This document shows, piece by piece, positions 16,796 through 25,788 of a stretch of 64,000 nucleotides of DNA; position 1 is the first letter of the stretch; every line of letters starts with the position of its first letter. The stretch is from contig NZ_JAVRHT010000013.1 in the NCBI RefSeq assembly GCF_031846415.1, forward strand, positions 27,515 through 91,514, in the 5' to 3' direction. This stretch comes from Rubrivirga litoralis (GTDB taxonomy: Bacteria > Bacteroidota > Rhodothermia > Rhodothermales > Rubricoccaceae). The notes under the pieces were generated by a model. That model searched no databases. It was given only the letters and a program-made list of their open reading frames with translations, and was not told the origin of the DNA. Made by a program: the position numbers and the translations under genes.

Positions 16796-17041
16796 GGGCG
16801 GGGTGGGGGAGGAAACCGGGCGCGTCGTGCGCCCGCTGGATCAAGCGCCCGGCCGGCGCCTGCTGTTCCGGCGCCGGGCCGCGGGCGCTCGATGTGAGGA
16901 GACTCCTGACCGCCCCGCTCGGTCTCTCACGAGGGCGGCGCCCGCGCGTGCGGGGCGGGGCGTACGGCACGGGGCGGGGCGGGCGCCTTGCGCGCGCCGG
17001 GCGGGGCGGCGAGCTTGCGGCGCCCCCACCCGCTCCCGCAC

Positions 17042-18136
17042 GTGCTCAACTACATCTGGGCCGGGCTCATCATCGTGAGCCTCGTCTTCGCCCTCGCCGC
17101 CGACGTGGGCGACCTGGCGCGCGACACGTACCGGAACGGGCAGGCGCTCCCGGTGACGGTCGCCTTCCCGGCCGGCTACGACGCCGACGCCGCGCGGCAG
17201 CCGGCGCTCCTGCGGATCGACGCCGACGCGTTCCGCCAGTTCTACGGGGCCGAGGGCGCGCCCGAGGCCGAGTACCCGGCCACGTTCCGGCGGACCGACG
17301 CGGGCTTCGAGATCCGCCTCGACGACGCCGACGCGCCCCTCCCCGCCCCGCTCGACGTCATCCGCGACGCGACGAACCCGAGCGACAACGTGCTCCAGGG
17401 CACGCTCGGGCCGACGTTGAAATTGGGCCGCGAGAACGCATACACCGCCCCGCCCGCCCCGAACCCGCCGACTCCTCAGCCGGTCCAGTCGTTCGATCCG
17501 GGGATGGAGGTCGTCTCGACCGGCCTCACGTTCGCGCCGGTCCGGTTCGTCAAGCTGGGCGACATCACGCAGGCGGCGCTCGACTTTGCCGAGACGGCGG
17601 TGACGATTGCGATCGGGCTCGTCGGCGTGCTCGTCCTGTTCCTGGGGCTGCTGAAGATCGCCGAGGACGCCGGCATCGTCCGGGCTGTGGTGCGGCTGGT
17701 CCGCCCCGTCCTCGGCCCGCTCTTCCCCGACATCCCCCGCGACCACCCCGCCATGGGCATGATCGCGCTCAACCTGGCGGCCAACGTGTTCGGGCTGGGC
17801 AACGCGGCCACGCCGTTCGGGATCAAGGCCATGGAGGAGCTCCAGAAGCTGAACCCCGAGCCCGAGACCGCGACCGACTCGATGGTCATGCTCCTGGCCC
17901 TCAACACGGCGAGCGTCCAGCTCATCCCGCCGCTCACGCTCATCGCCATCATCGGGATTGAGACGAACGCGGTCTACTTCCCCATCCTGTTCACGACGAT
18001 GGGCTCGCTCGCCGTCGCGATCATTGCGGCCAAGACGCTCGGCCGGCTCCGCCGCTACCGCGAGACGGACCCGCTGCGGCACGGCCTGCGGGCGCCAGAC
18101 GCCGCCCCGCCCGCGGCTGGGGGCGGGGTTGCCTGA
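17042..18136 (+). CDS. SpmA-like nucleoside-recognition (Gate) membrane protein
   Basis: 364 aa from the GTG at LNYIWAGLIIVSLVFALAA (an upstream TTG would add 18 Arg/Pro-rich residues). An N-terminal helix and a soluble insert (about 35-165) precede the Gate domain, with helices AVTIAIGLVGVLVLFLGLLK, MGMIALNLAANVFGLGNAAT and LLALNTASVQLIPPLTL. In Bacillus SpmA and SpmB act in spore-core dehydration, but homologues occur widely in non-sporulating Bacteroidota, where they are thought to be transporters. It is followed at 43 bases by the SpmB-like gene; the two probably form one complex. Confidence 0.83.
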   Translation: MLNYIWAGLIIVSLVFALAADVGDLARDTYRNGQALPVTVAFPAGYDADAARQPALLRIDADAFRQFYGAEGAPEAEYPATFRRTDAGFEIRLDDADAPLPAPLDVIRDATNPSDNVLQGTLGPTLKLGRENAYTAPPAPNPPTPQPVQSFDPGMEVVSTGLTFAPVRFVKLGDITQAALDFAETAVTIAIGLVGVLVLFLGLLKIAEDAGIVRAVVRLVRPVLGPLFPDIPRDHPAMGMIALNLAANVFGLGNAATPFGIKAMEELQKLNPEPETATDSMVMLLALNTASVQLIPPLTLIAIIGIETNAVYFPILFTTMGSLAVAIIAAKTLGRLRRYRETDPLRHGLRAPDAAPPAAGGGVA

Positions 18137-18179
18137 GCCCGTCGCCGCCCCGCCCATAACCCGTCACTCGTAACCCGCA

Positions 18180-18722
18180 ATGGACGCCTTCCGCGAGATC
18201 ATCAGCGTGCTGTCCGTGTTCGTGCTCCCGGCGATGATCGTCGGGATCCCGGTCTACGGCCTCGTCAAGCGCGTGCCCGTCTACGAGTCGTTTGTCGAGG
18301 GCGGCAAGGAGGGGTTCGGCGTCGCCGTGCGGATCCTCCCGTACCTCGTGGCCATCCTGTTCGCGATCGGGATGTTCCGGGCGTCGGGCGCGATGGAGTG
18401 GCTGGCCGGCGCGCTCTCGCCGGTCCTCGCGCTCATCGGGATGCCGGCCGAGGTGCTGCCCATGGCGATCGTCCGCCCGCTCACGGGCTCCGGCTCGGTC
18501 GCCGTCGTGGCCGAGCTCGCCGAGCGCTACGGGACCGACTCGCTCGTCACGCGGATGGCCTCGACCATGTTCGGGTCGACCGAGACCACGTTCTACGTGA
18601 TCGCCGTCTACTTCGGGGCCGTCGGCGTGAGCAAGACGCGGCACGCGCTCCCGGCCGGCCTCATCGCCGACGTCTCGGCCATGCTCTTCGCCGTCTGGCT
18701 CTGCCTTTTGTTCTTCGGGTAG
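18180..18722 (+). CDS. SpmB-like nucleoside-recognition membrane protein
   Basis: 180 aa, about five membrane helices. VLSVFVLPAMIVGIPVYGLV opens it, and MAIVRPLTGSGSVAVVAEL contains the conserved RPLTGSGS motif of SpmB proteins, followed by STMFGSTETTFYVIAVYFG. It directly follows the SpmA-like gene and should be cotranscribed. The stop is followed by a stutter/hairpin element shared with the convergent M14 peptidase gene. Confidence 0.85.
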   Translation: MDAFREIISVLSVFVLPAMIVGIPVYGLVKRVPVYESFVEGGKEGFGVAVRILPYLVAILFAIGMFRASGAMEWLAGALSPVLALIGMPAEVLPMAIVRPLTGSGSVAVVAELAERYGTDSLVTRMASTMFGSTETTFYVIAVYFGAVGVSKTRHALPAGLIADVSAMLFAVWLCLLFFG

Positions 18723-18796
18723 CGGGTACGGGGTATGAGGTACGGGAGCGCTGCGGGAGTCACGTGCCGTACCCCGTACCGAGTACCCCGTACCTA
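18723..18796. repeat. Stutter element, GTACC-word family, between convergent genes
   Basis: Left arm of GGGTACGGGGTATGAGGTACG, right arm of reverse-complement words CCGTACCCCGTACCGAGTAC. The arms can pair over a short centre to make a long imperfect hairpin. Its place between two convergent stops suggests bidirectional transcription termination. Other copies or half-copies: 26946, 29115, 36592, 37065, 41411 and 62224. Confidence 0.65.
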
Positions 18797-19903
18797 CGGA
18801 CCCACGGCGTCCAGCGCCAGGTCGAGCACGCGCAGGTGGAGGCCGACGGCCGTCCCCACGTCGAGGCACCGGAGGCCGAGGCCGTCCAGGAGCGGGGCGA
18901 GGTCGTCGCCCTCGGCGGCCGCCTCGACGAGCGCCGGCGTCCGCTCGCGGAACCGCTCCAGGAGGGCGGGGCGGCCGGGCTCGTGCTCGTAGTCGGCGCC
19001 CAGGACGAAGAGCGGGAGCTCGGTGACGAGGCACAGCGGCGTCTCGGCCGCCCCGCCCCGCCCCGCCCGGTCGCGGCCGGTGAGGACGGCGGTCTCCATC
19101 GAGGACAGGAAGAACTTGGAGGCGGTCGCGGAGTCGTCGGCCGCCAAAAAGTGCTCGCGCATGGCGCGGCCCTCGGGCGTCGTCCAGAAGCCGGGGCCGC
19201 CGTAGCGGAAGCCCTTCTCGGCGCCCCGGTCGTGGTCGTGGAGGCGGAGCCCGGCCTCGGCGGCGGCCCGCTCGAACCCCGCCTTCAGGGCGCCGAGGGC
19301 GGGGCGGTCGATCCAGTCCTTCTCGATCAGGAGCAGCGCGCCCTCGGAAAAGGCCATCCCGTGCAGGCTCGCGTGGAGGGCGACCGGCGCGTAGGGGAAC
19401 AGGAACCGGCTGGCGGCGGCGTTCTCGGGCCGCATCACGGGGTACCCGAACTCGACGTCGCGGCCGGGCGGCTCGCGGCGGCGGCCCCGCAGGAAGCGCC
19501 CGAGCGTCTGGGCGGGGCGGCCGGCGTCCCACGCCCCGATCCACGCCTGGCGCGCCTCGCCGTCGGGGTTTACGTGGGGGACGACGCGGAACGTGAACCG
19601 CTCGAACAGCGGCTCCACCCCGCCCTCGGGCGCGCCCCAGTCGCGGGCGGCGAGCCCTTCGAGGACGAGCGTTCGGAGCGTCTCCGGCCCGACCGGCTCG
19701 TCGGCGTGGGCGCCGGCGACGAGCGTGACCGTGCGCGGCCCATATCCCAGCGTGACGCCGGCGATCGGGCGGCCCTCCTCGCTCCGCCCGATCGTCTCGA
19801 ACTGGGCGAGGTCGGGGTTCGCCTCGCACGCCGCCCGCATCTCGTCGAACACGTCGTCGGAGGTGCGGAAGCGGGCGGGGCGGTCGAGGTCGGCGAGGCG
19901 CAT
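18794..19903 (-). CDS. M14-family zinc carboxypeptidase-like protein
   Basis: 369 aa. VTLVAGAHADEPVGPETL holds the HxDE zinc motif (HADE; M14 zinc carboxypeptidases use HxxE), and ALHASLHGMAF gives the third zinc ligand. The Glu in LCLVTELPLFVLG is a candidate general base. No signal peptide is evident, so a cytosolic peptidase or amidohydrolase is likely. Subgroups of M14 include succinylglutamate desuccinylase-like enzymes, so peptidase activity is not certain. A GC box inserts RAGRGGAAETP in a loop. Its start region adjoins GGCGGAAGG stutter words. Confidence 0.8.
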   Translation of the reverse strand: MRLADLDRPARFRTSDDVFDEMRAACEANPDLAQFETIGRSEEGRPIAGVTLGYGPRTVTLVAGAHADEPVGPETLRTLVLEGLAARDWGAPEGGVEPLFERFTFRVVPHVNPDGEARQAWIGAWDAGRPAQTLGRFLRGRRREPPGRDVEFGYPVMRPENAAASRFLFPYAPVALHASLHGMAFSEGALLLIEKDWIDRPALGALKAGFERAAAEAGLRLHDHDRGAEKGFRYGGPGFWTTPEGRAMREHFLAADDSATASKFFLSSMETAVLTGRDRAGRGGAAETPLCLVTELPLFVLGADYEHEPGRPALLERFRERTPALVEAAAEGDDLAPLLDGLGLRCLDVGTAVGLHLRVLDLALDAVGP

Positions 19904-20102
19904 CGAGAACGGCGGAAGGCGGAAGGCGGAAAGGTGCCCGCCCCGCCCGTGCGTCGCAACGGGGCGGGGCGGAAACGGCCGGGCGCTCGCCCCGTTTCTC
20001 TACGACATGCGATCGCCCCGCCCGCGGCGTGCGGGCGGGGCGGTCCAACGCGCGGGCAGGGCGGGGCGGCTCGTCGCGGTCCTGACCCACTGACCTACCG
20101 AC

Positions 20103-20609
20103 CTACTGGCCCGAGGCGTCCGGCGCCGGGTCGGCCGCCGTCCGCTGGACGGGCTCCTCGCCAGTCGGGAAAAACTCGAGGGCCGCCGAGTTCATGCAGT
20201 AGCGCTGGCCGGTCGGGGGCGGGCCGTCGGGGAAGACGTGGCCGAGGTGGCCGTCGCACCGCGCGCACCGTGTCTCGGTGCGCGTCATGCCCAGGCTCCG
20301 GTCCACGATCGCGCGGACGTGCTCCGAGTCGACGGGCTGGAAAAAGCTGGGCCAGCCGGTGCCGGACTCGAACTTCGAGCCGGACTCGAAGAGCGGGAGC
20401 CCGCACAGGTGGCACGCGTAGCGGCCCTCCTCCTTCGTGTGGAGCAGGAGCCCGCAGCCGGGCCGCTCGGTCCCGTGGTCGAGCAGGATGTGGCGCTCCT
20501 CGTGCGTGAGGCCGGCGTCCTCGACGGCGCGCTCGCGGGCCTCGCCGCGGAGCGGGGTCAGGTCGTAGCCGAGGGCAGACGTGTGGGATGCGGTGTCAGT
20601 CGGAGTCAT
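20103..20609 (-). CDS. msrB: Peptide-methionine (R)-S-oxide reductase
   Basis: 168 aa; repairs methionine-R-sulfoxide in proteins. CHLCG (Cys66, Cys69) and CARCDGHLGHVF (Cys115, Cys118) bind structural zinc. GTGWPSFFQP (83-92) lines the active site, and RYCMNS holds the catalytic Cys138. The start is the ATG at MTPTDTASHTSALG; earlier codons lie in GC-box-rich non-coding sequence. The catalytic set is complete. The next gene is a flavodoxin-like protein on the same strand; its role as an electron donor is speculative, since thioredoxin is the usual reductant. Confidence 0.93.
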   Translation of the reverse strand: MTPTDTASHTSALGYDLTPLRGEARERAVEDAGLTHEERHILLDHGTERPGCGLLLHTKEEGRYACHLCGLPLFESGSKFESGTGWPSFFQPVDSEHVRAIVDRSLGMTRTETRCARCDGHLGHVFPDGPPPTGQRYCMNSAALEFFPTGEEPVQRTAADPAPDASGQ

Positions 20610-20744
20610 CAGAAGGGGAGAAGATGTGGCGTCTAGACGCCGGTACGCCCGCACGTCTTTCCCCGATCCGCCGCCCCGCCCGTGCGGCGGCACCGGCAGA
20701 GTGGGACGTGGCGGCGCACGGGGCGGGGTGGCCGCCCGTCGCCC

Positions 20745-21329
20745 CTACGGCGCCTTCGCCCCGCCCGCCGCGAAGGCCCGCGCGCAGCGCTCGGCCCACG
20801 CCTCGGCGCCCGCGACGTCGGCCGGCGTCGGGCCGCCGTCGATGTCGTGGAGCGGCGCGGCCTCCGCCCCGCCCAGCTCTAGAAACAGATCGCGCAGGCG
20901 GAGCGCCGCCGTCTGGTAGTACGGGTCGTAGTCGCGGTCGCCCAGCCCGACCACTCCGAACGCGGCGCCGTCGAGGGCGGGGCGGACGGCCTCCAGCGAC
21001 TCGGCAAAGTCGACGGCGTTGTCGGGGTACGTCCCGTCCGACCACGTGCACAGCACGGCGACGAGCTGGCGGTACGCCTCCAGGTCCTCGGGCACGGCCT
21101 CGGCCATGTCGAGGACGTGGGCCGCGAACCCCAGGTCGCCCAGCCGCTCGGCCACGGCGTCGGCGACGACCTCGGAGTTGCCGGTCTGCGTGCCCACGAG
21201 CACGAGCACGTCGGGGTGGGCAGCGGTGAGGTCGAGCACGGCGGGCGGGGCGGCGAGCGGAAGGCGGGGCTGCAAGATCCGACCACCCCGCCCCGACTGG
21301 CGCGGGGACGAGGCAGGCGCGCGATTCAT
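20745..21329 (-). CDS. Flavodoxin-domain protein
   Basis: About 194 aa. VLVLVGTQTGNSEVVADAVA is the FMN phosphate-binding loop (T-x-T-G-N). VLCTWSDGTYPDNAVDF and FGVVGLGDRDYDPYYQTA are the isoalloxazine-contacting loops typical of flavodoxins and of the FMN module of sulfite and P450 reductases. The ATG gives a 45-residue leader before the flavin loop; an internal start closer to the loop is possible. Probably a soluble low-potential electron carrier; the partner is not evident. Confidence 0.82.
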   Translation of the reverse strand: MNRAPASSPRQSGRGGRILQPRLPLAAPPAVLDLTAAHPDVLVLVGTQTGNSEVVADAVAERLGDLGFAAHVLDMAEAVPEDLEAYRQLVAVLCTWSDGTYPDNAVDFAESLEAVRPALDGAAFGVVGLGDRDYDPYYQTAALRLRDLFLELGGAEAAPLHDIDGGPTPADVAGAEAWAERCARAFAAGGAKAP

Positions 21330-21349
21330 GGTGACCGCGCGGGCGGGGC

Positions 21350-21367
21350 GGCGTTGCATGCAACGCC
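21350..21367. repeat. Perfect palindrome GGCGTTGCA/TGCAACGCC
   Basis: An 18-base perfect palindrome centred on GCATGC, 20 bases upstream of the flavodoxin ATG. It shares the core CGTTGCATGCAACG with the longer palindrome at 51044-51069. A small dispersed repeat is more likely than a specific operator. Confidence 0.65.
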
Positions 21368-21508
21368 GGGGCCACGCGAAAACCCGGACCCGTGCCCAGA
21401 ACGCCCCACCCCGCCCGCGCCGCAAACGTGGGCGGGGCGGCGGATGTGCGTTTCCGTGTGAGGCCGCCCCGCCCACGCGAGCGGGGCGGCCGGCCCTTCT
21501 GCGTTTTC

Positions 21509-23986
21509 CTACCCCTCCGGGTTCAGGACCGCGTCGATCCGCGCCTGCACGTCGAGCAGGTGGTACCGCTCGGCCTGCTCGCCCGCCGCCGCGTAGCGAG
21601 GGAGCGCCCGGCGGACGTCGTCGGCCAGCGACAGGAGCGCGCCGCGCGCGAGCGGCCGGGCGTCCGAGCGCTCGATGCTCTGCGGGCGGTACCCGTAGGC
21701 CCGGTCGCGGAACTGCTCGGGGACCGACGACGGGTCCTCGGTCACGATCTCGCCGAGCCGCGCCACGAACGCCCGCTGGAGCGCGCGCCGGGCCGGGTCG
21801 ATGGACCGCCCCGCCCCGATCTCCGCCCACACGCCGTCCGTCAGCATCGCCATCATCTCGGTTGGCTCGAAGGCGTCCTCGTAGAGCCACGCCGCCTCGG
21901 TCATGCGGCCCAGGCGGACCGGGTCGAGCAGCCGGTCGAGCGCCGTCTCCTGGAGCCGCTGGACCCGGTCAGCGATGCCGCCGGCCTCGATCCGCCCCAG
22001 GATCGCCGTGTCGAGCATCCACTCGGGCGTCGTGAACCCCTCGTCGACGAGGAACCGGACGGCCGCCCGCTGGCGCTCGGCGTCGACCGGCTGGTAGACC
22101 GCCCCGCCCTCGTCGGCGTACTTCGGGTCGATCGTCACCCCGCCCACGACGCGCGAGACGTGGCCGAGGTAGCGCGCCCACTGGCCCGCCACCTGGCCGT
22201 AGAGCTCGTCGAGCTGCGAGTAGTCCTCGCCCTCCTCGACCGTCCACTCGCGCAGCCGCGGGACGATCCGCTTGAGGTTGGCGAGCCCCAGCGTGGACGC
22301 GTAGACGGCGTCGTCGCCCAGGTCCTCGGACTGCGAGCGCGGGTCGACCGGGTCGAACGTCTGCGCACCGTAGCGGAACGCCGGGTCGTCGCGGGTGGCG
22401 AGCACCATCTCCTGGAGCCGGCGCCGCTCCTCGGCCTCGGTCTGGGCGTCGGGGAAGTAGCGGTAGCCCCACTCGACGGCCCACTTGTCGTACTCGCCCA
22501 CGCGCGGCATGAGCTGCGTCACGCCGTCGCCCGGCTGCGCGACGTAGTTGAACCGGGCGTAGTCCATGATCGACGGGGCCGTCCCGTGCGCCGCCGTGAA
22601 CGTCGGGGAGCGGAGGCTGTCGACCGGGTAGGCCGTCGACGAGATCCAGTTGTGCGGGAGCCCCAGCGTGTGGCCGACCTCGTGGGCCGAGACGAACCGG
22701 ACGAGCTCACTCATCACCTCCTGCCGGAACCGGGGCGCCCGCGCGTCCGGGTTCACGGCCGCCGTCTGGACGAAGTACCAGTTGCGGAGCAGGTTCATCA
22801 CGTTGTGGTACCACCCGATGTCGGACTCCAGGATCTCGCCCGTCCGCGGGTCGTGGACGTGCGGGCCGTAGGCGTTCTGGGTCGCGGACGGGAAGTAGCG
22901 GATCGTCGAGTAGCGGGCGTCCTCGGGGCTCCACTCCGGGTCGTCGGGCGCGTCGAGCGCGCGGATCGCGTTCTTGAACCCGGCCTGCTCGAACGCCACG
23001 TTCCAGTCCTCGACGCCCTGCTTCAGCGGCGCCCGCCACTCGGTCGGCGTGGCCGGGTCGATGTAGTACGTGATCGGCGTGACCGGCTCGACGAGCTCGC
23101 CCCGCTCGTACGCCTCCACGTCGGACGGCACGAGCCGCCAGCGCGTGACGTACTGGCGCTCCTCGGCCCGCTGCGCGTCGAGCCCGTAGTCGACCTGGTC
23201 GATCGTGAAGAACCCGACGCGCGGGTCGTAGCGGCGCGGCCGCATCTCGTCCTCGGGGAGCAGGACCATCGAGTGCGCCATCTCGACGGAGAGCACGCCG
23301 GTCGAGGCGTTTTCCGGCGGCTCCGCCGCCTCGTACGTCAGCACCGACCGGACCTCGACGTTGCGCGGGAACGACATGGCGCGGGCCAGGAACGAGCGGT
23401 CCGTGTCCAGCCGCCGCACCTTGAACTGCTCGCGGGCCGACTGCGGGAGCCCGAAGACCGGCGTGTCGCCCGTGAACGCGTCGGTCAGGTCCACGACGAC
23501 TGACGCCGAGTCCGGCCCGATGGCCTCGACCGGCACGCGCGCGATGATCGGCGCGAACTGGGCGTCCTGGACCGCCCGCGCGATCGGGAGGTCCGGGTCG
23601 GCGACCGACTGGTACTGGACCGTCCGCAGCAGGACGTGGTCGCCCTGGCGCTCCCAGCGGACGGCCTGCGTGTTCACCTTCGCCCCGCCGTACTGGAACC
23701 CCTCGGTCGTCTTCGAGACCCGGCTCACGACGAGCATCTCGGCGCCGAAGAGCGAGTCCGGGATCTGGACCAGCAGCTTCTCGCCGTCGTCCTCGAGGTG
23801 GACCGTGAACAGGCCGTCGTCGCGGGTCGCCCCGTCGGTGACCACCTCGTCGAACGGCTTCATCCCGTTCTCTTTCTCCGCCCCGCCCCCGTCCGCTCCG
23901 TTTTCGGAGGGCGGGGTGGCCGTCTGGGTGGTCGCGCAGCCGGCCGCGAGGAGCGCGGCGGCGAGGAGGGTGGCAAGGCGGGTCAT
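21509..23986 (-). CDS. Zinc-dependent metalloprotease (DUF5118/DUF5117/DUF4953 type), lipoprotein
   Basis: 825 aa, exported and lipid-anchored (lipobox ending AAGC at Cys17), followed by a Gly/Glu-rich linker. The long N-terminal beta-rich region (DUF5117-like) includes MLVVSRVSKTTEGFQYGG. The catalytic domain has FVSAHEVGHTLGLPHNW, a metzincin-type HExxHxxGxxH zinc site, then SIMDYARFNYVAQPGDG with the Met-turn. This architecture is common in Bacteroidota outer-membrane-associated peptidases. Monocistronic; substrate unknown. Confidence 0.9.
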   Translation of the reverse strand: MTRLATLLAAALLAAGCATTQTATPPSENGADGGGAEKENGMKPFDEVVTDGATRDDGLFTVHLEDDGEKLLVQIPDSLFGAEMLVVSRVSKTTEGFQYGGAKVNTQAVRWERQGDHVLLRTVQYQSVADPDLPIARAVQDAQFAPIIARVPVEAIGPDSASVVVDLTDAFTGDTPVFGLPQSAREQFKVRRLDTDRSFLARAMSFPRNVEVRSVLTYEAAEPPENASTGVLSVEMAHSMVLLPEDEMRPRRYDPRVGFFTIDQVDYGLDAQRAEERQYVTRWRLVPSDVEAYERGELVEPVTPITYYIDPATPTEWRAPLKQGVEDWNVAFEQAGFKNAIRALDAPDDPEWSPEDARYSTIRYFPSATQNAYGPHVHDPRTGEILESDIGWYHNVMNLLRNWYFVQTAAVNPDARAPRFRQEVMSELVRFVSAHEVGHTLGLPHNWISSTAYPVDSLRSPTFTAAHGTAPSIMDYARFNYVAQPGDGVTQLMPRVGEYDKWAVEWGYRYFPDAQTEAEERRRLQEMVLATRDDPAFRYGAQTFDPVDPRSQSEDLGDDAVYASTLGLANLKRIVPRLREWTVEEGEDYSQLDELYGQVAGQWARYLGHVSRVVGGVTIDPKYADEGGAVYQPVDAERQRAAVRFLVDEGFTTPEWMLDTAILGRIEAGGIADRVQRLQETALDRLLDPVRLGRMTEAAWLYEDAFEPTEMMAMLTDGVWAEIGAGRSIDPARRALQRAFVARLGEIVTEDPSSVPEQFRDRAYGYRPQSIERSDARPLARGALLSLADDVRRALPRYAAAGEQAERYHLLDVQARIDAVLNPEG

Positions 23987-24098
23987 GGGCGTCGGGGCGT
24001 CGGTGGAAGGGCCGTCTCGTGCGGGCCGTCGGGTCGCGCAGTGTACCGCCCCGCCCGACCGCGCACCCCGCCCGGCGCGCGCGGCGGGGGCGGGGCGG

Positions 24099-25706
24099 CT
24101 AGAACGGGGCGTCGGTGGCCGGCGGCGGGAGCGGCGGCGGTCCGCCGTCGCCCGAGTAGCCCGGGCCGGGCGGGGGCGGGGCGGTGCCGGACGGGGGCAG
24201 CGAGAAGTCGTCGTAGCCGCCCGACGTGTCGGTGGCGAGGTACGAGTTGAGGTTCTCGAAGCGGGCGTACTGGTTCACGAACGCCACCTTGACGTCGCCG
24301 ATCGGCCCGTTCCGCTGCTTCCCGATGAGGAGCTCGCCGAGCCCCTCGGTCGAGTTCCCGTTCTCGTCGACCGTGATCCCGTAGCGCTCGGCGCGGTAGA
24401 TGAACATGACCACGTCGGCGTCCTGCTCGATCGAGCCCGACTCGCGGAGGTCCGACAGCTGCGGCCGCTTGTCGCCGCCCCGCGTCTCGACGGCGCGGCT
24501 GAGCTGCGAGAGCGCCAGCACCGGCACGTCGAGCTCCTTGGCGAGCCCCTTCAGCGACCGCGAGATCTGGGCGATCTCCTGCTCGCGGTTCCCGCTCTGC
24601 GCCTGGCTCGTCCCGTGCATGAGCTGGAGGTAGTCGACGATGACGAGGCCGATCCCATGCTCGGCCTTGAGGCGCCGGCACTTGGCGCGCAGCTCCAGGA
24701 TGCCCAGGCCCGGCGTGTCGTCGATAAAGATGGAGGCGGCCGAGAGGCGGCCGGCGGCCCGGGCCAGCTTGGGCCAGTCGTCGTCGTGGAGCCGGCCCGT
24801 CCGCGCGCGCTGGGCGTCGACGCGGGCCTCGGACGTGAGCAGGCGCTGCGCGAGCTGCTGCGCGCTCATCTCGAGCGAGAAGTACGCGACGCCGGCCGGC
24901 TTGTCGGGGTGGAGCGCCGCGTTCCGCGTGACGGCGAGGCTGAACGCCGTCTTGCCCATGGATGGCCTCGCCGCGATGATGACCATGTCGGACGGCTGCC
25001 AGCCGCCGGTCATGGCGTCGAGCGACGAGAACCCCGAGGGCACGCCCGTGATGCCGCCCTCGCGCCCGTGGATGGACTCGAGGTGCTGCATCGTCTGGTG
25101 CACGACGGAGTTCATGTCCACGGCGCCCTTGCGGAGCTGGGACTCCGAGATCTGGAAGATCTCGCGCTCGGCGTTGTCGAGCAGGTCGAAGGCGTCCGTC
25201 GTCGGGTCGAAGGCCTGGCCGACCACGCCGGTCATGGTCGTGATGAGCTTGCGGAGCAGGCTCTTCTCGGCGATGATCCGGGCGTGGTACTCGACGTTGG
25301 CCGCCGACGCGACGTGCGTCGTGAGCTCCGTCAGGTAGTAGCCGCCGATGCCGTCGTAGTCGCCGCGCCGCTTGAGCTCCTCGGTGAGCGTGATGAGGTC
25401 GACCGGGTTGCCGCGCTCGAAGAGGGCCTCGACGGCCTCGAAGATCCGCTGGTGGCGGGGGTCGTAGAAGGCGTCGGCCGGGAGGATCTCGATGGCCTTC
25501 GGGATCGCCTCGCGCTCGATGAGGAGCGCGCCCAGGACCGACTGCTCGACCTCGGTCGCCTGCGGCGGCATCCGCCCCGCCTGCTGCTGCATCGGGAGCA
25601 CGTTGAGCGGGCGCCGGCTCCCGCCGGTCATCCGCTCGATGGGGACGCCCGGCATCGACTCGTCGATGCGGAGCGGGCGCTGCTGGAAGTCGTCGGGATC
25701 GGGCAT
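24099..25706 (-). CDS. dnaB: Replicative DNA helicase DnaB
   Basis: 535 aa hexameric 5'-3' helicase of the replication fork. The N-terminal domain (about 45-150) begins PPQATEVEQSVLGALL. The RecA-like domain has IIAARPSMGKTAFSLAV (Walker A), LGLVIVDYLQLM-like GIGLVIVDYLQLM (Walker B), and SQLSRAVETRGGDKRPQLSD followed by LRESGSIEQDADVV (arginine finger region). The Pro/Gly-rich C-terminal tail (about 490-535) is longer than usual and partly GC-box encoded. No intein is present at the usual insertion sites. Start at MPDPDDFQQRPL; upstream codons are a stutter repeat. Confidence 0.95.
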   Translation of the reverse strand: MPDPDDFQQRPLRIDESMPGVPIERMTGGSRRPLNVLPMQQQAGRMPPQATEVEQSVLGALLIEREAIPKAIEILPADAFYDPRHQRIFEAVEALFERGNPVDLITLTEELKRRGDYDGIGGYYLTELTTHVASAANVEYHARIIAEKSLLRKLITTMTGVVGQAFDPTTDAFDLLDNAEREIFQISESQLRKGAVDMNSVVHQTMQHLESIHGREGGITGVPSGFSSLDAMTGGWQPSDMVIIAARPSMGKTAFSLAVTRNAALHPDKPAGVAYFSLEMSAQQLAQRLLTSEARVDAQRARTGRLHDDDWPKLARAAGRLSAASIFIDDTPGLGILELRAKCRRLKAEHGIGLVIVDYLQLMHGTSQAQSGNREQEIAQISRSLKGLAKELDVPVLALSQLSRAVETRGGDKRPQLSDLRESGSIEQDADVVMFIYRAERYGITVDENGNSTEGLGELLIGKQRNGPIGDVKVAFVNQYARFENLNSYLATDTSGGYDDFSLPPSGTAPPPPGPGYSGDGGPPPLPPPATDAPF

Positions 25707-25788
25707 CGGGAGGGGAGGGATGCGGGATGGAGGGATAGAGGGATGAGGGGGAGGCGGTCTGCCCATGCCTCCTCCATCCCTCCATCCC
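25707..25788. repeat. Stutter element, GGGATG-word family
   Basis: Words GGGAGGGATGCGGGATGGAG on one side of the UDG/dnaB gap and CCATCCCTCCATCCCTTATC on the other, separated by a short centre. The arms pair as a long imperfect hairpin. It lies directly upstream of the dnaB start and downstream of the UDG-like stop, which is where terminator and leader functions would overlap. Confidence 0.62.

Noticed and set aside
17042..18722. Sporulation locus
   Set aside because: SpmA/SpmB homologues occur widely in non-sporulating bacteria, and no other spore gene is present.
24099..25706. Intein in dnaB
   Set aside because: Walker and arginine-finger blocks are contiguous, with no hedgehog/intein motifs and normal length.
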